A stretch of 64,000 nt of DNA from Phytoseiulus persimilis (Eukaryota > Arthropoda > Arachnida > Mesostigmata > Phytoseiidae). A program made the position numbers and the translations under genes. Positions 1-9,013 of the stretch are shown here, piece after piece. Under the pieces are notes generated by a model. That model had not been told where the DNA came from. It was given only the letters and a program-made list of their open reading frames with translations, and did no database searches. Location of the stretch: contig CM075104.1 in the NCBI GenBank assembly GCA_037576195.1, forward strand, positions 8,562,775 to 8,626,774, given 5' to 3'. Within the stretch, counting starts at the first letter, position 1; each line of letters begins with the position of its first letter.

Positions 1-1899
1 TGAATTCGGAGAAATATATAATTCATCAATCGTCTCATCTCTGAGGGTACAGCAAGGAATCGACCATCGTCGCTCCAACCCAGTTCTTAGCTGAGTCGCC
101 GCTCCACGAACGCTTGAAGACTGGTCTATATTTAATCCCCTAGTCTCTGATGAAAATGTTCCAGATTGAGATTTTGAATGCAGACGAAATACCGAATTCC
201 TATATCGCTCGAAGCCTCTACTTGCTAGACTTTGTCTAGCTCTTGAAATCGGAACTCCGATCCGATCTTCAAATTTCAAAAGGGAGAGATCTGTTGATCT
301 ACAGAAACACGTACCATTCGAGCGGATGTGACGCGGAGACCACCGAAATGTTTCAGCATGACGTTAACACCCTGTTCATGAATATAATCTCTATTCACTC
401 ACTCGAGAGTCCATCCTACTGCTGAATGTCGAGGTTGGAACCCACAACGCAGGAATTCCTCTGAAGCCCCACCACAGGCGGGGCGTAGAGCACCAACAAC
501 TAATGGTTCACTGACCGCTGTTGGCTCCCGCCGCTTGAGTTGAATCTCCCCAAACCTTGGTGGTTGATCGAGAGTTGCATCACTGGCATGCCCATGATAC
601 AAGTTCGTGTGCTTTTGCGTAATGAATCAGCCATTGGAGACCACACATTATTGCGGTTGAGAGCATCTCCGAGTCATGTGCCTTGCCTGGTCAAGACCGA
701 GCTAAGGATTGAAGTGAGATGAATTTAGTAGCTGATGTTACGGAGACCTTCCTCCTACTCGATACGAGTTCGTCGACATCGGAGAACGGCAATTTGGGGA
801 AGCATCTTCGGCAAGACAATTCTGACGGCCCCACATCCGTCCCTTGAGTAAAACGAAGACTTCGTCATGTTTCAACTCGTACAACCAAAGTATTGAAATC
901 TACGTTCATCATGGCTTTCGCTATCGTTGCACTGTTGATCTTCCCGTGACTCTCTGAGTTCGTGAGATACGTTTGCTCCACATTCCTTAAGTGTATGAAA
1001 AAGCTGTTTTCATGCTTGAGAATTCCATCTAGTCGACATACTCCAAGCTTTGGTAGGGGAAGGATCTTATTCGCGAATCAAAGTGCTCGCGAAGCAGCAA
1101 TCAGGGACGCACTGCACGCTCTTGAAGACAGGGTGTCATGACGCTCAATACAAAGGTTCTGCACATTCGAAGCTCCAAACTTTTCGACCCGCGGCGGGTT
1201 TTCACCCCGTGATTTGACCCGCAGCGGAAATTCCGTGAGCGCCTCTGCTGTGGAGCGTCTTGCGTGATTGCTTTGAGTTCTTGGATCGACTTGGCATCCG
1301 TGGTCAGTACTAGGTCATGTTTCAGAGCAGTCGTTCCCTCCGACAGTGTCATCAGTGTCAAGAACTGCATCGTATCTCAGGTTCCACAGCGTTGCTTCGA
1401 GCACACTTTTCGGGGCTCATGGAGGTGATTTTGGTGTCACATCTGCCTCGCGCATGCGTTCTGTAACGAGCTTCACATAGATTGTGTGTAATGAGCGTCA
1501 AATTTGCTCATTGATGTGAATGCTAGATGAACGGATGTGAGACGTCAATGAAGGGATCCGATTCGACGAATTCCTCCTTTCTTCCCCACATAGTCGTCTC
1601 GGAAATGGATGGAATTTCGTCCTCCTCTTGGACATCGGGGAGGACGCTAGGAGGACAGACTTCATTCTCCAGAAAAGCCTTGGTGCATCTACCAGTTCGT
1701 TTGGCCTTGAGTTGCGATTTCAAATCCTCTCATTACAAATCTGCTCTTGTGACCTACCACGAGCCTCAGTTCCTACAACTCGGAATTTCCTGGAATTCCG
1801 AGCTCCAATCTGAATCGGAGGAGTTCCAGGTAATGAGAAGTCGGAAGATTGATCTGGAATGGCGCGATGCTTTATTGAAAATTTCATACAGACTGCCCA
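1..1899. other. No recognisable gene; unassigned sequence
   Basis: I see no recognisable domain, RNA gene or element boundary here. Short open frames exist (the longest is about 130 codons on the plus strand, near 1527-1919), but they overlap frames on the other strand and show no motif. The stretch may be old transposon debris or intergenic DNA. Confidence 0.4.
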
Positions 1900-2637
1900 T
1901 CAATACATCACGCCGTTGACGCCCAGGTGTAGGAGGGTGCAATTCGGGTCAAGTCGACGGCGTCCAGCTTCAAAAAACCTACACAAGGACCTTGGCGCGC
2001 GGCGGAAAGGTCTGCCTCCTGTCTTCCGCCCATGATCCTGTCGGGAAGCCAGAATCGTGAACTGAGGTTGTACCGAAAGCAAGCCCTGGACCTGATGATT
2101 CCCTGAGCTCGGACCCCAAAACTGAGGAACCAGACCATAGGGAGGCGGGGTTGGCGGTGCTTCGACACGGCCCCGCGCGGCAAGATATTCTTCAGTGAAA
2201 TACTCCGGGATCCACTTCTGCGGAGCCATCTGCGCGTGTGAACTCCAATCAACGATTGGAGGAGCTGCTCCACCGTTCCACGAGCTCGAGGCCGTCTCCA
2301 GCGAAGCGCCGGCAGACCACCCGCCGAAATATTTAGAAGCTGACGGGATCTGCAAGCTATGCCGGGGTGGACGGAGGGCTTGAACTGGGGGATTCGAAAG
2401 AGTGTCCGGCGAAGCTCCACCAGCCGATTCTTCCTCAGTGGAGTTTTCAGGAACCGATGGTCCTTTCGCGGCTCAAAGAATCAGCCACAGTCGATGATCC
2501 ATCTCGAGACTTTCACGAGGCGGCGCTGGGACGTCCAATGCAGATGCTGGTTTTCCCGAGAGCCTGGGTATTCGACAACTCCGAGGTTGAGCGGACCCAG
2601 TGGCAATCGGAGCAACATTAACGGCCATCTCCGACAT
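1900..2637 (-). pseudogene. Unrecognised Pro/Ser-rich ORF with one in-frame stop
   Basis: One minus-strand frame can be read from an ATG at about 2637 to a stop at 1900, broken only by a TGA near 2473-2475, so about 245 codons are spanned. The product is rich in Pro, Ser, Ala and Gly, with a tryptophan-containing central part and a basic C-terminal third. I recognise no catalytic motif. The composition would suit a degenerate retroelement Gag, but that is only a guess. Two other frames on the same strand are partly open, which weakens the case for coding. Confidence 0.25.
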
Positions 2638-2929
2638 TTCGCCGGGCGATTCTCCGTTGCGCGTGGTGTATCAGGAGTCGGTCGCTTCATCGGGATGCGT
2701 TTACATCTGCGCTCACCCAAGGGAGGAGAACTCGCGCTCATTTCCCCACGATTTGTTGTTACAGCGTGAATCACGTTTGGAGACTCCTGCACTGATTGAT
2801 AGCTCAGAACGCGGTTCCGAGTTGCTCCCGCGACGCGGGTCGACAGAGAACTGTGCTTCAGCGAGAGCTGCGCTCTTCTCAAGAACTGATCGAGGCGGAG
2901 AGACCAATGTTCTCAGGCGAGGGGTTGTG

Positions 2930-3032
2930 ATCAGGGGTTGCAAATCCGGAACTGGTTCTTGCGGAATCGGTTCCGGATTCCCAGAACCGGTTCTGAGCTG
3001 CCCGGGACCGGTTCTAGATTCTCAGAACCGAT
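2930..3032. repeat. Cluster of AACCGGTT-like palindromes
   Basis: About 90 bases hold at least five variants of the palindrome GAACCGGTTC or its half-site (GGAACTGG, AATCGGTTCC, AGAACCGGTTCT, GACCGGTTC, AGAACCGAT), spaced roughly 10-25 bases apart. It could be a degenerate minisatellite. The core AACCGGTT also matches the published Grainyhead/CP2 binding consensus. Nothing adjacent identifies a regulated gene. Confidence 0.45.
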
Positions 3033-3601
3033 AGCTGGGCAGATTGCCGCCCGGGGCGGAACTTTGAGGTTCTAGCAATGCCGCCACTCCGCCCTCAAGG
3101 AACTGGAACAGCTCTCGTGAGTGGCAACGAACGAATATTGGGTGGAGATGCCAGAACTTTGGTACTGAATGTTGGAAGTCTGCTATTTTATTTCCAACGC
3201 GTCTTCAGTTTTCACCATGTGCCTCAGAGTCCAATACTTCGAGCTTGGCGAACTGCAAACCCATTTGTCGCTTCCTCCATGCCGATCTAGGCAGCTCGTT
3301 TTCTGTGGAGATTATCGGCACAGTCGTCAAACGCAGCAGAAGCATACTGGAGCGCAGATCGGATTCGACAGGCCTGAGCTTAGGAGAACTTGCCTCACAA
3401 CTGGCAGGGCTCATAGTTACCGTCAAGGAAATCAGCAAGCGAAATAACATGTTTGCCAGTTAAATGTCGAGCTTGTAGTTCTCTACGAACATCAGAAGCT
3501 CGAGCCGACTCCTTTCGATGACTGCAATTATTTCCTGCGCTGAAAAACCTACAAGTTTCTAAAGCCGTTTTCGTCCGACTTTGAACCCTTCCTTGTTGAT
3601 G

Positions 3602-3986
3602 TCAGATAGTGGGTGTTCTAGAATGGAGGATCTTCCCACGGCTCGTTTGTTTTCGATGAAACCGTTCTCGGCTCAAGTGCCGGCAAGCTCCCTCATGCGT
3701 TAAAGTTTTCACTGTCTCTCTGTCTGATGACTGCAGAAAACTCCCATTCCATCTGACGAGCTTCCTCAGTCCCGATATCGATGAGAGACATCCGCAGAGG
3801 GTCTGTATACAGGGTCGTTTTGGTTTGGGTGGCATTTGTGTTCTTGAGAGTCTGAGTTTGTCTGAAATGATTTTGTATCCCGTGCCCCATGGATTCATCT
3901 CAACCGCTTCGCAGAGATCTCTCCATGCTCGGCGCTTGGCGTCGGTGATTTGGTTTTTGAGTTTTTTGCTGGCGTTGTTGTATATT
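3602..3986 (-). pseudogene. LINE fragment (R1/Jockey-like, linker before RT), downstream half
   Basis: The minus strand encodes the linker between endonuclease and reverse transcriptase of an R1/Jockey-type non-LTR retrotransposon. It has a basic helix followed by the signature AKRRAWRDLCEAVE and PWGTGYKII, then the start of the pre-RT region in a shifted frame (3693-3890). The fragment is frameshifted and lacks the RT core. Its upstream half lies beyond the Ty3 insertion, at 8725-8870. It differs from the LINE at 9014-11527. Confidence 0.75.
3983..3986. repeat. Target-site duplication (TATT), left copy of Ty3 element
   Basis: The four bases TATT directly precede the 5' LTR and recur at 8725-8728 directly after the 3' LTR. 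Removing the element and one copy makes the interrupted minus-strand LINE frame continuous, which supports this boundary. Confidence 0.85.
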
Positions 3987-4265
3987 TGTAAGGAACCGCG
4001 CTCAGGTTGAACGAGCGGCTTTCCTTTTGTTGTCATACAGCCACACGTCGTTGGAGACTGCCACGTGTCGGTCGTCCACCAGAGTGAGACTGCTTAGGAC
4101 TTGTAATCGATTCTCCTATTTAGGTAAGGTCTTTCTGGATTGGGTAGACCACCATACTCAATTGCTCCGTATGATTAATCCTGTATCGATGTCCCTGACC
4201 TCTATTCTGATAAATAAAACTCCTATTTAGATGGTGCATCGATCAGCCTAAGAACGTGTCCTACA
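3987..4265 (+). repeat. 5' LTR of Ty3 element
   Basis: A 279-bp direct repeat of 8446-8724, starting TGTAAGGAACC and ending CCTACA. An AATAAA lies near the downstream third (about 4213). Confidence 0.92.
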
Positions 4266-4275
4266 AATCGATAAC

Positions 4276-5442
4276 ATGATGGCTCAGGAGATCGTTGTCT
4301 ATATCTGCCGAAAAGCAACGACGCTAGGAGAGGAGAAAAACTGTTTGGTTTGGATAAGAAAGCCTGAAGAAGAAGTGTGTTTTAAGTTCCCAAGTTCACA
4401 TCAAGTGTCGGAAAATCACAGGGAGTTTTTCGAACTACCATCGATCAAGAGAGCCGTGAGAGCTGTGACCAAAGTCGGACATTATCGAACGCTGACCGTG
4501 ACCGTGGACGGGCCTCTCAGAGCAAGTTATCTAGATGAGGAGAACAACTTTCTATTCGAAGACGTACATCTAGAAGAAATCGAATACGTTCCCACCACAT
4601 CGAAAGCAACAAAAACAGAACCGGGAGCCGTGAGTGGAACGAATCTTTCCGATTTACTCAAGCTCATAAGGAGCCAAAACATCTCTGAAGAATTCAAGAT
4701 CGGTGACATCGAGAAGAAGTTCAGAATTGAGAAATTCGATGGAAAAACAAAGGCTGCGGATTGGTTGCGCATCTTCGAAAATGAATGCATGAGACACAAA
4801 CTTTCGAAAGATGATATCAAAATCAAATGCCTCAGAGTGTTCCTGAAGGAGGAAGCCGAGGAATGGTTCCGGGCATCCCTCATGAAATTATCGGATGATA
4901 AATGGTCAGAATGGTCGGATTCTTTTCTGTCGGTATTCGGCGAGAAAGGATGGTCGAATCTCTGCTATGCGTCCAGCTTCAAATACATGTCTGGACCGTT
5001 GGTAGCTTATGCACTCAAGAAAGAGCGCCTGGTTCTAGAAGTTGAGAGAGATATGACCGAAACCTCTCGGATTAACCATATTGTCTATGGACTTCCATCA
5101 GAGATCCGAGATAAACTGGACAGAGAAGAAATCCGCACCACAGATGAGTTGATGAACCAGCTGGGACGTTTTGAGTATCGAGTTAAGCCAAAGAAAGAAT
5201 TCCCAAGAGAGCAAAGATTCTTGACTCCTCACAGAGTAAACACCCTGAACCCTATGGAAAAGAAGCCATGTCATATCTGTGAAGCATTGAAATTCCCGGG
5301 TCGCTTCCATCCTGTAGAGAGATGCCGCAACAGAGGAAAGTTCGAGAGACAGAAGCCTCGCCGAGAAGTGAACCTCAACATCAAGGAGTCGTCGGATGAA
5401 GACGAGGATGTGGAGATCCAGTTAGAGCGCGAAAAAAACTAG
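4276..5442 (+). CDS. gag: Gag of Ty3 element
   Basis: A 388-residue protein that forms the retroelement capsid. The central region (about residues 155-310) has the capsid-like hydrophobic pattern of Ty3 Gag, including an FDGKTKAADWL-type segment and an EEAEEWF segment. Near residues 330-350 a variant zinc knuckle (Cx2C...HxxxxC) would bind RNA, followed by a basic then acidic tail. The first ATG after the 5' LTR was chosen as the start. The frame is intact and ends 17 bases before the protease frame, so pol is probably expressed by frameshifting or a separate start. Confidence 0.88.
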   Translation: MMAQEIVVYICRKATTLGEEKNCLVWIRKPEEEVCFKFPSSHQVSENHREFFELPSIKRAVRAVTKVGHYRTLTVTVDGPLRASYLDEENNFLFEDVHLEEIEYVPTTSKATKTEPGAVSGTNLSDLLKLIRSQNISEEFKIGDIEKKFRIEKFDGKTKAADWLRIFENECMRHKLSKDDIKIKCLRVFLKEEAEEWFRASLMKLSDDKWSEWSDSFLSVFGEKGWSNLCYASSFKYMSGPLVAYALKKERLVLEVERDMTETSRINHIVYGLPSEIRDKLDREEIRTTDELMNQLGRFEYRVKPKKEFPREQRFLTPHRVNTLNPMEKKPCHICEALKFPGRFHPVERCRNRGKFERQKPRREVNLNIKESSDEDEDVEIQLEREKN

Positions 5443-5459
5443 ATAGCCCGGAAGAAGTT

Positions 5460-6005
5460 GTGCCACCGATACGACTTAACGTCCGAATCAACAAGAAGAG
5501 GATTGTCGAAGGAATCTACGATACTGGGTCGAATGCGACATTATTTAACTATGATCTCATTGAACAATTGGAACAAGAGTTGATTGGTCGTGAGAGTATG
5601 TTCAAAACCCTCGGTGGTATCGATTTCTCGCAGAGCCGGGCCAAGCTAAGAATGAAAATCAATCGAATTGAAAGGGTAATGGACGTACACGTTGTTCGAA
5701 ACAATAATTTCTCTTATGACATTTTGCTTGGGTTGGATGCCATCAAACAGTTCAAGCTGTTGCAGAACGAGAATCTCGAAGTGTTCCAAAGAATCAATAA
5801 GAATAAGATAGAGCGTGTTCAGAATGTGAAGACTGAAACCGACAGAAGAGAAAATATGAAGACGAATCTCAATGAGCAATTAGGGGAGGCTGAGTTTGAA
5901 ATCAAGCTAGGACACCTGCCCGTAGAGCAGAAGAGCAAGATTCTAGAACTCTTGAAAGAGAACGAGAATGTATTCGCAAAACAAAAATTCGATGTGGGTG
6001 TTTAG
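5460..6005 (+). CDS. pol: Pol N-terminal part: aspartic protease
   Basis: This frame encodes the retropepsin that matures Gag-Pol. The active-site signature DTGSN is near residue 20, and the flap and ILLGLDA-type second motif are near residue 85. The remainder is the linker to reverse transcriptase. There is no convincing ATG at its start, so it is presumably reached from gag. It stops at 6003-6005 where the next pol section begins in another frame, and some residues expected before RT seem missing, suggesting a small deletion with a frameshift. Confidence 0.82.
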   Translation: MPPIRLNVRINKKRIVEGIYDTGSNATLFNYDLIEQLEQELIGRESMFKTLGGIDFSQSRAKLRMKINRIERVMDVHVVRNNNFSYDILLGLDAIKQFKLLQNENLEVFQRINKNKIERVQNVKTETDRRENMKTNLNEQLGEAEFEIKLGHLPVEQKSKILELLKENENVFAKQKFDVGV

Positions 6006-7071
6006 ATGTTCCATTCCGGATCAGAAAGAAATCGAGTCACAGATCTCGAAACTCCTGGAGGCGAGATTAATAGAGGAGTCTAGTTCGCCTTCCGCCGCGC
6101 CTGTCACCCTGACATACAAGAAAGAGGACGGACGAAAGACACGGCTCTGTATAGACTTTCGGGACCTCAACAAATTGGTGGTACCTGAAGCGCAACCTTT
6201 TCCCAGGATAGACGATATTATCGTGAAGGCCGGGAATTGCGAATGGTACTCCACATTTGATATAAATTCCGCATTTTGGTCCATACCACTCCGCGAAAAA
6301 GACAGAGAAAAGACTGCATTTGTAACTCAGGGAGGCCATTATCAGTGGATTTGTCTACCATTCGGGCTGAAGAGTTCCCCAGCGATTTTCCAAAGGGTAC
6401 TCATGAACACCATACGGAAGAATAAGTTGACGGACTTCTGTAGTAATTACATCGATGATATCCTCGTGTTCTCGAAATCGTTTGAAGAGCACGTTGAACA
6501 TATCGGATTGTTGATGAAGGCAGTGGAAAGAGAAGGGTTCAGATTGAAACTATCGAAGTGCGATTTTGCGAAGAGCACGGTGAAGTATCTCGGTCATATC
6601 ATAACTAAGAATGGGGTCAAACCGACGAAAGACAACTTGAAAGCGATTCGTGATTTCGCAAGACCACAGAACAGAAAGAATGTTCGACAACTCTTGGGAA
6701 AGATCAATTTTTACTACAAGTATATCGAGCACGCTTGTACTAAATTGGAACCTCTGCACAATCTTTTGAGGAAGTCGGTGATATTCAGATGGACTGATGA
6801 GTGTGAGAGAGCTTTTCAAGATGTAAAAGAACTTCTGTGCTCTCAACCGATACTGGCAATCTACGATCTCGAAAAACCTGTGTACATATATACGGACGCC
6901 AGCGGTATCGGTCTTGGAGCTGTGTTAAAACAGTCGCAGGATGATGGAATCCTTCATCCTGTTGCATACTTTTCAAGACGCCTCAAGCCTGCCGAGCTTA
7001 AAAAAAAGCAATATACTTGGAATGTCTCGCTATCAAAGAGGCTATCGTATACTGGAAACACTGGCTTATAG
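5968..7071 (+). CDS. pol: Pol middle part: reverse transcriptase and RNase H N-terminus
   Basis: Copies the genomic RNA into DNA. RT motifs in order are an SPSAAPV segment, RLCIDFRDLN, FDINSAFWSIPL, LPFGLKSSPAIFQ, the catalytic box YIDD near residue 161, and LGHIITKNGVKP. RNase H starts with YTDASGIGLGAVL. The first 20-odd residues of this open frame are out of frame with the protease section and are probably not used. The frame is lost at an A8 tract near 7002-7009, after which the true RNase H reading continues in the frame of the next section. Confidence 0.9.
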   Translation: MYSQNKNSMWVFRCSIPDQKEIESQISKLLEARLIEESSSPSAAPVTLTYKKEDGRKTRLCIDFRDLNKLVVPEAQPFPRIDDIIVKAGNCEWYSTFDINSAFWSIPLREKDREKTAFVTQGGHYQWICLPFGLKSSPAIFQRVLMNTIRKNKLTDFCSNYIDDILVFSKSFEEHVEHIGLLMKAVEREGFRLKLSKCDFAKSTVKYLGHIITKNGVKPTKDNLKAIRDFARPQNRKNVRQLLGKINFYYKYIEHACTKLEPLHNLLRKSVIFRWTDECERAFQDVKELLCSQPILAIYDLEKPVYIYTDASGIGLGAVLKQSQDDGILHPVAYFSRRLKPAELKKKQYTWNVSLSKRLSYTGNTGL

Positions 7072-8450
7072 GTAGGGAATTCATTGTAATAACCGATCAC
7101 AGACCGCTGGAATCAATGAAAGTGAAAGCGAGAACTGACGAGCTCCTCGGTGATCTCATGTACTACCTGTCCCAGTATCAGTTCAAGATCATTTACTCGA
7201 GTGGAAAGAACAATATCGAAGCTGACTCATTATCGAGGAACCCTGTTCTCGAAAGCTTCGAAAACGAAGAAGATGTTCTCAAAACAGTGAATCTCGTGAA
7301 GTTGGAAGACATTAAAGCCGACCAAGACGCGCACAAGAAAGGGATACAAGACTCCAAGAACGTCACGGAGAGAGGAGACATCTACTTCAAAAAACTCAAG
7401 AATAGAGAACGCATCTTCGTGTCGAAAGAATTCGGTGAATGGTTGATCACGAAAGTTCACGACTTCTACGGACATATTGGAAGTCATCATATAGCCGATA
7501 AGTTGAGGCCCTTCCATTACTTCAAAGGAATGGATAACTCAATTGGTGAGTTCTGTCGTTCATGTGAGATATGTGTCAAGAACAAAACCCGCAGCAGCAG
7601 ACCCATCGGTGAACTCTCAAAACTAGGGCCGGCCACGAAACCATTTGAAATAATGTCATTGGATACGGTTGGTGGCTTTGCGGGAAACAGATCACCGGAA
7701 ATATACATGCATATTCTTGTGGACCATTTCTCTCGTCGGGTGTTCATCTCAACGACGACAGGTCAGACGGCCAGAGACTTAATCAACCTGATAGAAAAGG
7801 CTGTCGGAAATCGAGAAGTTCGGATCATTTTAGCTGATCAGTATCCTGCGATAAACTCGGCGGAATTAAAGTATTATCTCGAGGGGAAGAACATATCGTT
7901 AGTCTTCACGGCAGTGAATAATGCCAGCTCGAATGGTTTGAATGAGCGTGTCAATCAGACGTTGGTAAATCGAATTCGCTGTAAAATGAATAGCGGTGAT
8001 GGGAGAGCTTGGTCGAAGATCGCAGAAGAATGTGTGATGGAGTATGACCGTACTGACCACTCAGTAACCAGATTTGCTCCTGATTATCTCATGTACGGAA
8101 GAACTTCTGAGATCGTACCAAAAGAATTCCATGAAAAACGTGACATTTGGAAAGACCGGGCAGAAGCGCTGCTGAACTCAGCGAAGGACTTTGAGAGAAA
8201 CAAGAAGAAATATGATCTACACCACAGAAAGGGTTGTTTCAAGGAGAATGATCTGGTTTACGTAGAAAACGGGAATCGATTGAACAGAAACAAGCTGGAT
8301 GAAGTAAGACTTGGACCATTCCGGGTCCTCAAGAGAATTTCGAACTCGATGTATGCGATCGACTCTGGCAAGCGGAAATCGGAGGCAAACCTCTTCCACT
8401 GCAGCAAATTGACACGCGCAGGTGGACTAGTGGCAGGAGGGGAGGTGTAA
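7017..8450 (+). CDS. pol: Pol C-terminal part: RNase H end and integrase
   Basis: Begins with the end of RNase H (an ITDHRPLE motif and an EADSLSR motif), then integrase, which inserts the cDNA. The HHCC zinc-binding domain is visible (HDFYGHIGSHH with a CRSCEIC pair). The catalytic core carries SLDTVGG, ADQYPAIN and the glutamate in NGLNERVNQTL. The C-terminal part has a GPFRVLKRI-type fold. The stop codon TAA falls inside the first bases of the 3' LTR, so coding overlaps the LTR. Confidence 0.9.
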   Translation: MECLAIKEAIVYWKHWLIGREFIVITDHRPLESMKVKARTDELLGDLMYYLSQYQFKIIYSSGKNNIEADSLSRNPVLESFENEEDVLKTVNLVKLEDIKADQDAHKKGIQDSKNVTERGDIYFKKLKNRERIFVSKEFGEWLITKVHDFYGHIGSHHIADKLRPFHYFKGMDNSIGEFCRSCEICVKNKTRSSRPIGELSKLGPATKPFEIMSLDTVGGFAGNRSPEIYMHILVDHFSRRVFISTTTGQTARDLINLIEKAVGNREVRIILADQYPAINSAELKYYLEGKNISLVFTAVNNASSNGLNERVNQTLVNRIRCKMNSGDGRAWSKIAEECVMEYDRTDHSVTRFAPDYLMYGRTSEIVPKEFHEKRDIWKDRAEALLNSAKDFERNKKKYDLHHRKGCFKENDLVYVENGNRLNRNKLDEVRLGPFRVLKRISNSMYAIDSGKRKSEANLFHCSKLTRAGGLVAGGEV

Positions 8451-8724
8451 GGAACCGCGCTCAGGTTGAACGAGCGGCTTTCCTTTTGTAGTCATACAGC
8501 CACACGTCGTTGGAGACTGCCACGTGTCGGTCGTCCACCAGAGTGAGACTGCTTAGGACTTGTTATCGATTCTCCTATTTAGGTAAGGTCTTTCTGGATT
8601 GGGTAGACCACCATACTCAATTGCTCCGTATGATTAATCCTGTATCGATGTCCCTGACTTCTATTCTGATAAATAAAACTCCTATTTAGATGGTGCATCG
8701 ATCAGCCTAAGAACGTGTGCTACA
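8446..8724 (+). repeat. 3' LTR of Ty3 element
   Basis: 279 bp matching 3987-4265 with about four mismatches by eye. It is followed directly by TATT, the second copy of the target duplication. Confidence 0.92.
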
Positions 8725-8870
8725 TATTGTTTTCTCATTGTTACTTTGCTGTGGTGCTGCTCTGGTATAGGCCCTCCTGGCTTTGACGCATTCTCGCCTG
8801 GCGTCTGCTGCTTCCCGCTCCACCAGTACGAGTCGTACATTGCGTGTTGAGTTCTGGGTTTACCTGCTTT
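8725..8870 (-). pseudogene. LINE fragment, upstream half of the split LINE
   Basis: Read on the minus strand, this continues the LINE at 3602-3986: a YWW motif, a DARRECVKARRAYTRA helix and a YNNASKK helix span the insertion point once the Ty3 element and one TATT are removed. There is a one-base frameshift just after the YWW motif. Homology fades beyond about 8870. 8900-9010 is T-rich sequence with no gene. Confidence 0.7.
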
Positions 8871-9013
8871 GGTTGTAGCTGAGTTGAAGCCTATAGTGAG
8901 TTGGTCAAGTTTTGTGGGAAGGCTTGGATGTCTATATATTTATATTTGCGTTTATTTTTGTGTGCTTTGGGTTGTTTTGAATACTTTATTTCGATTTCGA
9001 ATGTTTTATAGTT

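Larger units (their letters stand above)
3987..8724 (+). mobile_element. Ty3/gypsy LTR retrotransposon, near-complete
   Basis: A 4.74-kb plus-strand element bounded by two 279-bp LTRs starting TG and ending CA, with a 4-bp TATT duplication. The order is gag, protease, reverse transcriptase-RNase H, integrase, as in the Ty3/gypsy family. A purine-rich tract (GGCAGGAGGGGAGG) abuts the 3' LTR. No tRNA primer-binding site with the usual TGG start is obvious after the 5' LTR. By eye the LTRs differ at about four positions (e.g. 4040s, 4100s, 4190s, 4260), so insertion is recent. Two frame breaks in pol probably make it non-autonomous as read. Confidence 0.92.
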
